In this document: positions 35,390-45,882 of the stretch, one piece after another
Layout of the letters: every line of letters begins with the position of its first letter
How positions within the stretch are numbered: the stretch's first letter is position 1
NCBI GenBank assembly: GCA_031292035.1
Contig: JARLHX010000018.1
Span: 62,001 to 126,000, forward strand
Length of the DNA: 64,000 bases
Direction: 5' to 3'
Source of the DNA: Negativicutes bacterium
GTDB taxonomy: Bacteria > Bacillota_C > Negativicutes > Sporomusales_B > JARLHX01
The notes under the pieces: model-generated
Seen by the model: only the letters and a program-made list of their open reading frames with translations
The model's database searches: none
Told to the model about the DNA's origin: nothing
Made by a program: the position numbers and the translations under genes

Positions 35390-35884
35390 ATGGGTGATAT
35401 TCGCCAGTTGACCGAGACCGGGCTTTTGGCGGCCTTCATTTTTCTAACTGGTGCGATCAAGGTGCCGGGGCTGGTGCCTGGCACTGAGTTTCAGCTGTCG
35501 GCGCCGCTGGCGGTGGCCATTTGCACCGTTTTCGGTTTTCGCCGCTACATCACCGCCGGGGTGATCGCCAGTATAATCGGTTTGGTGCTGGGAACCCAAA
35601 ACTTCGTCAGTCTATTCATCGCCATGGTGTTTCGTCTGACGGTGGGCGGGGCGCTGGCTGTCGGCGGTACGACCTGGCCGGTAATCGTGGTGGCTGGTCC
35701 GGTGGGATCGATGGCCGCCAGGCTTGTTCTGGGGGTGGTCATCGGCGACGCGGCCATTGCTCTTGTAATGGCTGCCGTCCCTGGAATGATCTATACGGCG
35801 CTGACCGCCTGGCCGCTTACTTTGGTGATGAAAAGGGTAAAGAACCAGACAGAAAGGGTGCTGACCAGTGCTTTACAGCGTTAG
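35390..35884 (+). CDS. Membrane protein of the biotin operon, possible ECF S-component for pimelate
   Basis: The 164-residue protein has about five or six hydrophobic helices and almost no soluble part. Its size and topology resemble ECF-transporter S-components, though it lacks the sequence pattern I expect for BioY. It is the first gene behind two BirA operators, and its 3' end overlaps bioW, whose enzyme uses free pimelate. I infer a pimelate (or biotin-precursor) permease. ATG 35390 is chosen because GAAGGGG lies 8 nt upstream; ATG 35324 lies inside the operator region. The family itself is not recognised. Confidence 0.6.
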   Translation: MGDIRQLTETGLLAAFIFLTGAIKVPGLVPGTEFQLSAPLAVAICTVFGFRRYITAGVIASIIGLVLGTQNFVSLFIAMVFRLTVGGALAVGGTTWPVIVVAGPVGSMAARLVLGVVIGDAAIALVMAAVPGMIYTALTAWPLTLVMKRVKNQTERVLTSALQR

Positions 35885-36637
35885 AATGCGGGCCGCCCAA
35901 GGCGGAGATCATGTGTGCGGCGGCCGCCATATTTCCGGTGCCGAGCAATTGGTGCAGCCAGGCGAGCTGGCTGATGTTGCCAGGGAAATGTTGGAGCGGG
36001 CCACGACTCACAGCCGAGGCAGCGCCGATTTTATTCAGATTACCGTCGAGGCCATCCGGCCGGATGAAATCATCACAGTGCCGCTTTTGCCGGTGACCAC
36101 CATTGCTGGGGCTGATACGGCCGCCGGGCGCCAGGCGGCAAAAAAGACGCTGCTCGATTTTGGCGTGGCGGAGGTGGCGGCAACTGCCGGATTTGCGGCC
36201 CTGACGGCGCTGGATGACAGCATGCGCGGGGCGATGGTACTTTGCGCGGCCACCGGCCGGCGGCTTGATGACCAGGGGATGCGTGGTATCCGGGTGTCGC
36301 GGATGGATGCTGTCGATCGGGGATTACTGGTCGCTAGCCTGGACCGGATGGGCTTGGGCAGTGTAGTTCATGTTCGCGAGGCGCTGGTGCTGGCAGCCAA
36401 GGTGGCGGCCGCGCCAGGGATGGTGGCGGAACTGTGCTGGTCAGATGACCCGGAATATACGGCCGGCTATGTGGCTTCGACTAGGGGCTATGTCCGGTTT
36501 CCCCATCTGAAAGACTACGGCAATCCAGTCGGGGGAAGGATATTTTTCGTCAGACCAGGCTGCGACCTGACCGAACTGAGCGAATATCTTGAGCGGCAGC
36601 CGGTGAAAGTGGCGATAGCCGCCGAGGAGGCGATTGG

Positions 36638-36641
<4 letters not shown>
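35868..36641 (+). CDS. bioW: 6-carboxyhexanoate--CoA ligase (pimeloyl-CoA synthetase)
   Basis: BioW activates pimelate with ATP and CoA to pimeloyl-CoA, the first committed precursor of biotin in Bacillus-type pathways. The protein is 257 residues, the family's usual length. It begins LYSVRMRAAQGG followed by HISGAEQLV and contains GIRVSRMDAVDR (about residue 140), typical of BioW. The start is GTG 35868 after AGAAAGG. It overlaps the membrane protein gene by 17 nt and bioF by 4 nt. The presence of BioW means pimelate is taken up or made by another route, not by BioC-BioH. Confidence 0.93.
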
Positions 36642-38547
<1,906 letters not shown>

Positions 38548-38548
38548 A

Positions 38549-39892
38549 ATGCAGAGTATTGAAGAAAAAGATAAGCAGTATGTCTGGCACCCCTTTACCC
38601 AGATGCAAGACTGGGTGGCCGATCCCCAACTGGTGATCGCCGCCGGCGAGGGCATCAAGCTGATTGATATTGACGGCAACAGCTACTACGACGGCGTGTC
38701 CTCACTATGGCTGAATGTGCACGGCCACCGTAAGGCGGCCATCGATCAGGCCATTATCGAGCAACTGGGCAAGATCGCCCATACCACCATGCTGGGGCTG
38801 GCCAGCGTGCCGGCGGCCGAACTGGCGGCTGAGCTGGTGGCTCTTGCTCCGGCCGGTCTGGCCAAAGTATTTTATTCCGACAGCGGCTCAACAGCGGTGG
38901 AAATCGGCGTCAAAATGGCCTACCAGTACTGGCAGCTCAAGGGAGTAACCGCCAAACGCAAGTTTCTCACCTTGACCAACGCCTACCACGGCGATACGGT
39001 CGGCTCGGTCAGCGTGGGCGGTATCGACCTGTTCCACCGGATTTTTGCCCCCCTGTTGTTCGAGACCCTCCAGGCTCCCTCCCCCTGCTGCTATCATTGT
39101 CAGCTTGCCGATCATCCCGAGACCTGCGGCCGGGAGTGTCTGGCAGCGGTCGAAAAACTGCTGGCCGAGAACCACGCCGAACTGGCGGCGATGGTAGTCG
39201 AGCCTTTGGTGCAGGGGGCTGCCGGCATCCTCACCCAGCCGCCGGGATACCTGAAGGCGGTGCGGGAGCTTGCCACCCGCTATGGTGTGCTGCTGATCGT
39301 GGACGAAGTGGCCACCGGATTTGGCCGGACCGGTAAAATGTTCGCCTGTGAGCATGAGGGGGTCAGCCCGGACATCATGACCATGGCCAAAGGCATTACC
39401 GCCGGGTATCTGCCGCTGGCGGCGACACTGGTGACAGAAGAAATTTATAACGCCTTTCTCGGTCAACACGCCGAACAGAAAACCTTTTTCCACGGCCATT
39501 CCTATACAGGCAATCCCTTGGCCTGCGCCGCCGCTCTGGCCAATCTGAAGGTATTCTGCGAGGAAAAGGTGATCGCGGGACTGGCAGCCAAGATCGCGAC
39601 TGCCAAAACCAAGCTGGACTCCTTCTGGCAGCTGGCCCATGTGGGCGATATCCGTCAGTGCGGCCTGATCATCGGCGTGGAGCTGATGCAGGACGTCGCT
39701 GCCAAGGTGCCCTTTCCCTGGGAGCAGACGGTTGGAGCGGCAGTCTGCCGGAGGGCGCGGCAATACGGTCTGATTATCCGCCCGCTGGGCGATGTGGTGG
39801 TCTTTATGCCGCCGCTGGCCAGTACGGTGGAGGAGATTGAGGCCATGCTGGCGATCATTTACCGCTGTATCAAAGAAGAAACCGAAGCATAA
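38549..39892 (+). CDS. bioA: Adenosylmethionine--8-amino-7-oxononanoate aminotransferase
   Basis: This class III PLP aminotransferase converts 8-amino-7-oxononanoate to 7,8-diaminononanoate. The protein is 447 residues. It shows YVWHPFTQMQDW at the N-terminus, typical of BioA, then VDEVATGFGRTGKMFACEHE and the catalytic Lys in MTMAKGITAGYLP. It is the last gene of the biotin operon; bioB is not in the window. A strong bidirectional terminator follows. Confidence 0.96.
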   Translation: MQSIEEKDKQYVWHPFTQMQDWVADPQLVIAAGEGIKLIDIDGNSYYDGVSSLWLNVHGHRKAAIDQAIIEQLGKIAHTTMLGLASVPAAELAAELVALAPAGLAKVFYSDSGSTAVEIGVKMAYQYWQLKGVTAKRKFLTLTNAYHGDTVGSVSVGGIDLFHRIFAPLLFETLQAPSPCCYHCQLADHPETCGRECLAAVEKLLAENHAELAAMVVEPLVQGAAGILTQPPGYLKAVRELATRYGVLLIVDEVATGFGRTGKMFACEHEGVSPDIMTMAKGITAGYLPLAATLVTEEIYNAFLGQHAEQKTFFHGHSYTGNPLACAAALANLKVFCEEKVIAGLAAKIATAKTKLDSFWQLAHVGDIRQCGLIIGVELMQDVAAKVPFPWEQTVGAAVCRRARQYGLIIRPLGDVVVFMPPLASTVEEIEAMLAIIYRCIKEETEA

Positions 39893-39895
39893 CAA

Positions 39896-39923
39896 AAAAA
39901 TCCTGGCCTAGGCCAGGATTTTT
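39896..39923. terminator. Bidirectional terminator between bioA and the beta-lactamase gene
   Basis: TCCTGGCC-TA-GGCCAGGA is flanked by a run of A on the left and T on the right, so it can end transcripts from both sides. Confidence 0.88.
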
Positions 39924-39962
39924 GCTTTTATTTATAAGGAAGTCATATCATGGAGGTTACTC

Positions 39963-40772
39963 CTACAGAATTTGCAGCTCTTTTAAGATTATTTTCGTAA
40001 TTTCCCTGGCCTTCAGGCCGCTCGCGCCATCTGGGGCCTGAATATTGGCGGCGAAGAAATAGCGGTTTCCCTCTTTCTCAACACAGCCGACAAACCATCC
40101 GAGAATCCATTTATCATCCTGGAACCCCGAACCCGTTTTCCCCGTGAACCGTATGCCATGATCCTCCGACAAGGTGATATTCTTTTTTACGATCGCTATA
40201 TTTTCAGGCGAAACCGGCAATTGTCCCGAGTATAATTTGTGCAATAGGTCTACCTGCTCCTGCGCTGAAATCTGTAGTGAAGACCGCAGCCAGAAGGTGG
40301 TCAACCCCCCCGAAATATCCCGGTTGCCGTAGTCAATCCGGTCAAGAAAGGCCTGCATTTGTTTGCTTCCAACCCGGGCGGCGACTTCCTGGAAATACCA
40401 GACAACCGAATCCCGTGTGGCAGAAGCCAGGGTTTGGTCATGATTCCAAGCTGGAAACATAGGATATTGTGTCCCGTTCCATTTGAATAGCGTATTTCCA
40501 TCTTCTTTGTCCAGGACACCGGTTTCCAATCCGGCAAGTGAATTGTAAATCTTGAAGGTGGAGCATGGTGACATACGGGTCGTACTTTGCGACTCGTTGA
40601 AGACTGTATACTGGTCCTTAGCTTCATCGTATATTATAAATGTACCAGTGTCATAGCCTGCAAAATATTTCCCCAAGTCTTCTCTTACAATATAAGAGGA
40701 GGCACTCGCGTTGGTCGTACAGCCAATACTTAGGATGGCAATAGACAGCATAATGATGAATAGCTGTTTCAC
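39963..40772 (-). CDS. Class D (OXA-type) beta-lactamase, lipoprotein
   Basis: The 269-residue enzyme hydrolyses beta-lactams with a Ser nucleophile in STFK (residues 71-74). Further class D motifs are SVV in RDSVVWYFQEVA, YGN in DRIDYGNRDISGG, and KTGSG with WILGWFVG near the end. The N-terminal segment has a lipobox (LSIGC, Cys18), so it is probably membrane-anchored in the periplasm. The start is GTG preceded by GGGAGGGG. The gene looks clearly AT-richer than its neighbours and sits alone between unrelated genes, which suggests acquisition by transfer. I see no flanking insertion sequence. A weak promoter (TTGTTT-17-TAAGAT) lies upstream. Confidence 0.93.
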   Translation of the reverse strand: MKQLFIIMLSIAILSIGCTTNASASSYIVREDLGKYFAGYDTGTFIIYDEAKDQYTVFNESQSTTRMSPCSTFKIYNSLAGLETGVLDKEDGNTLFKWNGTQYPMFPAWNHDQTLASATRDSVVWYFQEVAARVGSKQMQAFLDRIDYGNRDISGGLTTFWLRSSLQISAQEQVDLLHKLYSGQLPVSPENIAIVKKNITLSEDHGIRFTGKTGSGFQDDKWILGWFVGCVEKEGNRYFFAANIQAPDGASGLKAREITKIILKELQIL

Positions 40773-40997
40773 TTGATCCCCTCCCGCAGTTTATAAGTCT
40801 ATCTTACTGGGGAATATTGAGAAAAACAATAGCAGTTGTCTAGCGAAAAATAATTTCCGCGCAAGCGGGTTTCTCTGTCACAAAGTCTTTTCCAATTGTT
40901 AATAATCGCTTTGGCAGGGGTTGGCGGCGTCAGCGAGAAATATAATGTACAAAAGACGAGGCTGGGTTGGCTGCGAGCCGGTCGGGGGAGGGCGGGT

Positions 40998-41633
40998 ATG
41001 AACCGCGAAGAGGTCAAAAAAATACTCTTGGCGCAGGCTTGGGATGAGGTTGTCCGGCTGGCACTGGTTGATCGCAGCATCCTGCGGACCTTGTTTGGCC
41101 TCCTGTATGACGCCGATGACTATATCCACTGGCTGGCCATCGAAGCCATCGGCCGGGTGGGCGGGGCAACGGCGGCCAGCGATGAAGAAAAAACGCGGGA
41201 AATGGTCCGGCGCCTGCTGTGGAACCTAAACGATGAAAGCGGCGGGACTCCCTGGGGGTCGGTCGGGGCTATCGGCGCGATCGCCGCCAGTCGGCCCGAC
41301 CTGTTCGGCCATTATCTGTCGCAGCTCTTTCCCTTTCACGAGGATATGAGCTTCGCTGCGGAGCTGATCTGGGCGGTAGTCTTGGTCGGGCGGCATCGGC
41401 CGGAATTGGCCGAGGAGTATATTCCCTTTCTCTTTGCCGCCATGGGGCACGACCGGCCGGCCATCAGGGGTTATGCGGCATGGGCGGCCGGGGCGCTGGC
41501 CCTCAAGGAGGCCGGAGCGCCTTTGGCCTGCCTGCAAAGTGATCATACGCCTGTAGCCGTCTATCTGGGCCAGGGCATGTATGTCCACACCACCATCGCC
41601 GCGCTGGCGGCTGACAGCGCCGCCAAGCTCTAA
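40998..41633 (+). CDS. HEAT-like repeat protein (DVU0298-like)
   Basis: The 211-residue protein is built of alpha-helical pairs, such as DDYIHWLAIEAIGRVGG and HDRPAIRGYAAWAAGAL, that look like HEAT/PBS repeats. A segment GTPWGSVGAIGAIAASRPDLFG resembles the DVU0298 group of anaerobes. Proteins of this kind serve as protein-binding scaffolds. No catalytic residues are visible. ATG 40998 follows GGGGGAGGGCGGG; longer versions to 40896 lack a ribosome binding site. The 220 nt upstream hold a small CCGC-GCAA-GCGG hairpin and the beta-lactamase promoter. Confidence 0.65.
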   Translation: MNREEVKKILLAQAWDEVVRLALVDRSILRTLFGLLYDADDYIHWLAIEAIGRVGGATAASDEEKTREMVRRLLWNLNDESGGTPWGSVGAIGAIAASRPDLFGHYLSQLFPFHEDMSFAAELIWAVVLVGRHRPELAEEYIPFLFAAMGHDRPAIRGYAAWAAGALALKEAGAPLACLQSDHTPVAVYLGQGMYVHTTIAALAADSAAKL

Positions 41634-41744
41634 CCGGCAGCTTGCGGATAAAGTATTCTGGTGCCTGGTCCGGCGGGGGATTGGCGGTTTTGCTTTTTTG
41701 CCCCGCTTGCCCTATAATTGGAATATACATAGGGGGGATTTTCC

Positions 41745-42479
41745 ATGCAGTTTGTTGCAGACCTGCATATTCATACCGTTTCCAGCGGCCATGCTTATAG
41801 TACGGTGCTGGAGATTGCCAAGGTGGCCGCCGACCGGCGCATGTCCCTGATCGCCTTGACTGATCACGGCCCGTCGATGCCTGGTGCGCCTCATGCCTAC
41901 CATTTCAGCAATCTGGTGGCTATTCCTGAGCGTATTTACGGGGTCCGGGTGCTCAGGGGAATCGAAGCCAATGTCATCGACCGGCAGGGAACCCTCGACC
42001 TGGACGAAGCCCGGCTGGCAAAACTGGATATTGTTCTGGCCGGTTTGCACACCATCTGCGCTCCGTATGGGTCGATGACCGAAAATACCGAGATGATGGT
42101 CAACGCACTGAAAAACCCCTGGGTGGATGTGCTGGTCCATCCCGGCAATCCCGAATACCCTGTCGATGAGGCGGCCATTGTGCAAGCGGCGGCTGAATAC
42201 GGGGTGGCGATTGAAATCAACAATAGCTCATTGACGGTTTCCCGGCAGGGGAGTTTGCCGCACTGCGACAATATTGCCTGTCTGGCCAAAGCGCACGGTT
42301 GCAAGATTCTGGTCGGTTCCGACAGTCATTTCGCCTTGACGGTGGGTGACTTCGGCGCCGCCGCCGAACTGCTCGAAAAAAATGGTATCTTGCCGGAGCA
42401 GGTGCTCAATACTTCGGTAGACCTGGTTCTGGCCCATCTGGATCGGCGTCGGAACAGGCGACAAGCAATAACGAGGTGA
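41745..42479 (+). CDS. PHP-domain phosphoesterase (YcdX-like)
   Basis: The 244-residue protein has the PHP-domain metal motifs [15 protein letters not shown] at the N-terminus, [33 protein letters not shown] and [11 protein letters not shown] near the C-terminus, which would hold a trinuclear metal site. It is likely a phosphatase or phosphoesterase; its natural substrate is unknown. It is 4 nt upstream of rapZ, so it is probably the first gene of the rapZ-yvcK-whiA transcript. Confidence 0.88.
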   Translation: MQFVADLHIHTVSSGHAYSTVLEIAKVAADRRMSLIALTDHGPSMPGAPHAYHFSNLVAIPERIYGVRVLRGIEANVIDRQGTLDLDEARLAKLDIVLAGLHTICAPYGSMTENTEMMVNALKNPWVDVLVHPGNPEYPVDEAAIVQAAAEYGVAIEINNSSLTVSRQGSLPHCDNIACLAKAHGCKILVGSDSHFALTVGDFGAAAELLEKNGILPEQVLNTSVDLVLAHLDRRRNRRQAITR

Positions 42480-42483
42480 CAAG

Positions 42484-43365
42484 ATGGAGAATTTCCGGCT
42501 GGTAATCGTGACCGGTATGTCCGGAGCGGGCAAAACCCAGGTGGTCAGGGCGATGGAAGACTTGGGTTATTTTTGTGTTGATAATCTGCCGCCGATGTTG
42601 ATCCCTAAATTCGCCGAACTGTGTGCCCAGTCGGCAGGCAGGGTGAATAAGATCGCCCTGGTGGTGGATATTCGTGGCGGAGAGTTTTTCGATACCCTGA
42701 TGCAGGTGCTGGGTGATCTGGAAACCCAGGGGTATTTTTATGAAATCCTGTTTCTTGAAGCGTCGGACGAAACGCTGATCCGCCGCTACAAGGAAACCCG
42801 CCGCCGCCACCCGATGGCTCCGTTTGGCCGGGTGAGCGAGGGAATCAGCCGCGAGCGGGAACGGCTGGAATATATCCGCGGCCGGGCCACCCATATTATT
42901 GATACATCCGATATGGCGCCGCTGCAGCTCAAGGACAAGATCGTCAACCTCTTCTCCGGGTCGCGCAAGACCGAGCAGATGACGGTTACGGTAGTGTCCT
43001 TCGGGTTCAAATATGGTATTCCGCTGGACGCCGACATGGTTTTCGACGTGCGTTTTCTGCCCAATCCATTTTATGTGGAGTCACTGCGGCGGAAAAGCGG
43101 CCAGACGCCCGAGGTGGGCGAATATATCCGCCAATGGCCGATCACCCAGCAGTTTCTTGAAAAGCTGGGCGGGCTGATCGACTTCTTGGTGCCGAACTAC
43201 GTCAAGGAGGGCAAAAGCCAGCTGGTCATCGCCATCGGCTGCACCGGCGGCATGCACCGCTCGGTATTTGTCGCCGACAGAATTTACGACGGGCTGCGGC
43301 AAAAGGGTTTCAAGGCCAATGTCGAGCACCGGGATATCAAACATAACTTGGTGGAATCTGACTAA
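42484..43365 (+). CDS. rapZ: RNase adapter/nucleotide-binding protein RapZ (YvcJ)
   Basis: The 293-residue protein has Walker [12 protein letters not shown] (about 9-19) and the C-terminal domain marked by [28 protein letters not shown] and [11 protein letters not shown]. In E. coli RapZ brings glmZ RNA to RNase E to tune amino-sugar synthesis; in Bacillus the homologue YvcJ is an NTPase of less certain function. It lies in the conserved order rapZ-yvcK-whiA. Confidence 0.95.
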   Translation: MENFRLVIVTGMSGAGKTQVVRAMEDLGYFCVDNLPPMLIPKFAELCAQSAGRVNKIALVVDIRGGEFFDTLMQVLGDLETQGYFYEILFLEASDETLIRRYKETRRRHPMAPFGRVSEGISRERERLEYIRGRATHIIDTSDMAPLQLKDKIVNLFSGSRKTEQMTVTVVSFGFKYGIPLDADMVFDVRFLPNPFYVESLRRKSGQTPEVGEYIRQWPITQQFLEKLGGLIDFLVPNYVKEGKSQLVIAIGCTGGMHRSVFVADRIYDGLRQKGFKANVEHRDIKHNLVESD

Positions 43366-43377
43366 GGGGTGCAGTGA

Positions 43378-44736
43378 ATGCATTATCTAAAATGGCTCTA
43401 CCCCGGAATGAAGTTAAAGCGCTGGCTGCTGTTATTTTCGCTGGGGGTTATTGCTGCCAGTCTTGGTTTGGCGATTGTTTTTAATTATAAATATGTTGGT
43501 GTGGTGGAGGAAAATATTTTTCGGGTGGTCTACCGGGCCACAGGCAAATATTATTATGCCGTCACCACAATTGTCGGCATTGCTTTTTTTGGTGTGGGTC
43601 TTTCGGTAATGACTCTGGCGACCCGCAAGATTATCCGTTCCGTGATCAGCGTCCTGGTGCCTGAGGGCCCGGATAAGCTGGTGGAGATCATTTTTCAAAA
43701 ACGCAAGCTCAACCGCGGTCCGGCGGTAGTGGTCCTCGGCGGCGGCACAGGCCTTTCGGTGCTGCTCAGGGGGATTAAGAACGTGACAAGCAATATTACA
43801 GCCATTGTTACGGTGGCTGATGACGGCGGTTCCTCAGGGCGCATCCGCCAAGACCTGGGGATGATTCCGCCTGGCGATTTGCGCAATTGTCTGGTGGCGC
43901 TGGCTGACACCGAGCCCTTGATGGAAAAACTGTTTCAGCATCGTTTCGGCGGCAAAGGAGACCTGGCGGGCCACAGTTTCGGCAACCTTTTTATTGCCGC
44001 CATGACCGAGGTGCTGGGCGATGTCGAGTTGGCCCTGAAGGAGTCCAGTAAGGTACTGGCGGTGCGGGGCCAGGTGTTGCCATCTTCCACCCAGACCATC
44101 CGGCTGGTGGCAGAGATGACTGACGGCAGTGTGGTGGAAGGCGAATCGCAGATTCCCTTGGCTGGCAAGACCGTCCATCGCGTCGCCATCCGGCCTGCTG
44201 ATGTATCTCCGGTCGGCAGCGCCCTCGAGGCCATTCGCGAGGCCGACGCCTGCATCCTGGGGCCCGGCAGTCTTTATACCAGTGTACTGCCCAATTTGCT
44301 CGTCCCGGGAATGGCTGACGCTCTGCGACAGACCCAGGCGGTAAAAATCTATATCTGCAATGTCATGACCCAGCGGGGGGAAACTCACGGATATACGGCT
44401 TCCCAGCATGTCCAAGCCATCCTCGACCATGTTGGCCCGGGGATTATCGATTATGCCGTGGTCAATGTCCAGGAGGTGGCTCCCGAGCTCAGAGAAGTCT
44501 ATGCCCGGCAGGATGCCTATCCGGTGGTCGCCGATGTCGAAGCGGTCGAAGCGCTGGGCGTCAAGGTGGTCAAAGCAAATCTGATCAGTGAGACCAATCT
44601 GGTGCGGCACGATTCTCTCCGGCTGTCGCGGACCATCATGAGTATGGTATATAAGCTGAAAGCCAGTTCAGAACGGATGAAACTGCTGGACTATTATCTG
44701 CTTGCCGAGCATATCAAGGAACCCAAAGAAGATTAG
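43378..44736 (+). CDS. yvcK: Gluconeogenesis factor YvcK with N-terminal membrane anchor
   Basis: The 452-residue protein is longer than Bacillus YvcK (about 320 residues). The extra N-terminus contains two membrane helices (about residues 15-35 and 60-82). The conserved core starts with VVLGGGTGLSVLLRGIK and ADDGGSSGRIRQDLGM, the UDP-sugar-binding CofD-like fold. YvcK is required for growth on gluconeogenic carbon sources and for PBP1 placement in Bacillus, so membrane anchoring here would fit a cell-wall role. It starts 12 nt after rapZ. Confidence 0.94.
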   Translation: MHYLKWLYPGMKLKRWLLLFSLGVIAASLGLAIVFNYKYVGVVEENIFRVVYRATGKYYYAVTTIVGIAFFGVGLSVMTLATRKIIRSVISVLVPEGPDKLVEIIFQKRKLNRGPAVVVLGGGTGLSVLLRGIKNVTSNITAIVTVADDGGSSGRIRQDLGMIPPGDLRNCLVALADTEPLMEKLFQHRFGGKGDLAGHSFGNLFIAAMTEVLGDVELALKESSKVLAVRGQVLPSSTQTIRLVAEMTDGSVVEGESQIPLAGKTVHRVAIRPADVSPVGSALEAIREADACILGPGSLYTSVLPNLLVPGMADALRQTQAVKIYICNVMTQRGETHGYTASQHVQAILDHVGPGIIDYAVVNVQEVAPELREVYARQDAYPVVADVEAVEALGVKVVKANLISETNLVRHDSLRLSRTIMSMVYKLKASSERMKLLDYYLLAEHIKEPKED

Positions 44737-44772
44737 CGGCCTTTAGAGCCTGAATAGCGGAGTGAACCAACA

Positions 44773-45705
44773 TTGTCTTTTTCAACTGATGTAAAAAATG
44801 AATTGGCCCGGGTGACGGGTGAACAGGGCTGCTGCCACATCGCCGAGCTGGCCGCCCTCATGCGGATGGGCGGAACCATGCTGATTGGCGGCAACAATAA
44901 TCTGGGCATCACCTTTACCACCGAAAATGCCGCAGTGGCCCGCAAGGTGTTGATGCTAGTCAAACGCGGCTTTGAGTTGAAGACCGAGGTAATGGTCACC
45001 CGCGGCCGCCGACTGAAAAAGGTCAACTCCTACATGATCCGGGTTGCGCCATCGCCGGTGGTCACCGAGGTTCTGTCGGTCCTGGGGATTATGCGCGGTG
45101 AAACCCTCAACGCCGGCCGGGATTCCGGGCTCCTGCGGCGGTCTTGTTGCCGCCGGGCTTATCTCAGGGGGGCTTTTCTCGGCGGTGGCTCGGTGAGTAA
45201 ACCGGAGGGTGAGTATCATATGGAGCTGGTGGCTGGCAATCAGGATTTTGCCAAAACGCTGGTTCGGCTGTTGAAGTCCTTTGGACTGACCGCCAAGATT
45301 ACTGACCGTAAACAGGATTATGTCGTTTATATGAAGGATGGTGACGCCATCACCTCCTTCTTGCGGATTATCGGCGCCCATAACGCGCTGTTTGCCTTTG
45401 AAAATGTCCGGGTGGTCAAGGACATGCGCAATCAAGTCAATCGGCTGGTCAATTGCGAGACCGCCAATTTGCAGAAGACAGTCGACGCAGCGGTACGGCA
45501 GGTAGAGAGAATCCATCTGATCGAGCGCCGGCTAGGGTTTGGCAAGCTGCCGCCCAGCCTGCGTGAGACCGCCGAGCTGAGACTCGCCAACCCTGAAGCG
45601 ACCCTCCAGGAGCTTGTCGATCTGTCTGGCGGACGCCCCGGCAAATCGGGGATGAACCACCGCCTGCGTAAACTGGAGCAAATTGCCGCCCATTTAGAAG
45701 AATAA
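44773..45705 (+). CDS. whiA: Sporulation/division regulator WhiA
   Basis: The 310-residue protein has the N-terminal LAGLIDADG-like fold (YLRGAFLGGGSVSKPEG near residue 130) and a C-terminal helix-turn-helix (about 230-305, with LRLANPEATLQELVDLSGG). WhiA is a DNA-binding factor for sporulation and division genes in Streptomyces; in Bacillus it affects division and chromosome segregation. The start is TTG 44773. It is the last gene of the rapZ-yvcK-whiA unit, and a terminator follows about 55 nt downstream. Confidence 0.95.
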   Translation: MSFSTDVKNELARVTGEQGCCHIAELAALMRMGGTMLIGGNNNLGITFTTENAAVARKVLMLVKRGFELKTEVMVTRGRRLKKVNSYMIRVAPSPVVTEVLSVLGIMRGETLNAGRDSGLLRRSCCRRAYLRGAFLGGGSVSKPEGEYHMELVAGNQDFAKTLVRLLKSFGLTAKITDRKQDYVVYMKDGDAITSFLRIIGAHNALFAFENVRVVKDMRNQVNRLVNCETANLQKTVDAAVRQVERIHLIERRLGFGKLPPSLRETAELRLANPEATLQELVDLSGGRPGKSGMNHRLRKLEQIAAHLEE

Positions 45706-45759
45706 GAGTTCTGAAGGGAACTGTAAAGGAACGGTATTGATAGCAAGTAGCCAGTGATG

Positions 45760-45783
45760 GGACGGTTCGCCGTCCTTTTTTCG
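45760..45783 (+). terminator. Terminator after whiA
   Basis: GGACGG-TTCG-CCGTCC is a stable tetraloop hairpin followed by TTTTTTT. Confidence 0.88.
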
Positions 45784-45831
45784 CTGCTAAATAGTAACAA
45801 GGCAACGGCAGTCTGGTTTAGTTTACATAAT

Positions 45832-45860
45832 TATAGTGTGCTGTTATAATGAGAGCAGAA
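45832..45860 (+). promoter_or_regulatory. Sigma-A promoter of the orphan secreted-protein gene
   Basis: TTTACA (45832-45837) and a perfect TATAAT (45855-45860) are separated by 17 nt, placed about 20 nt before the start codon. Confidence 0.75.
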
Positions 45861-45882
45861 TAACCGACAGGGGGGCGCGTCA

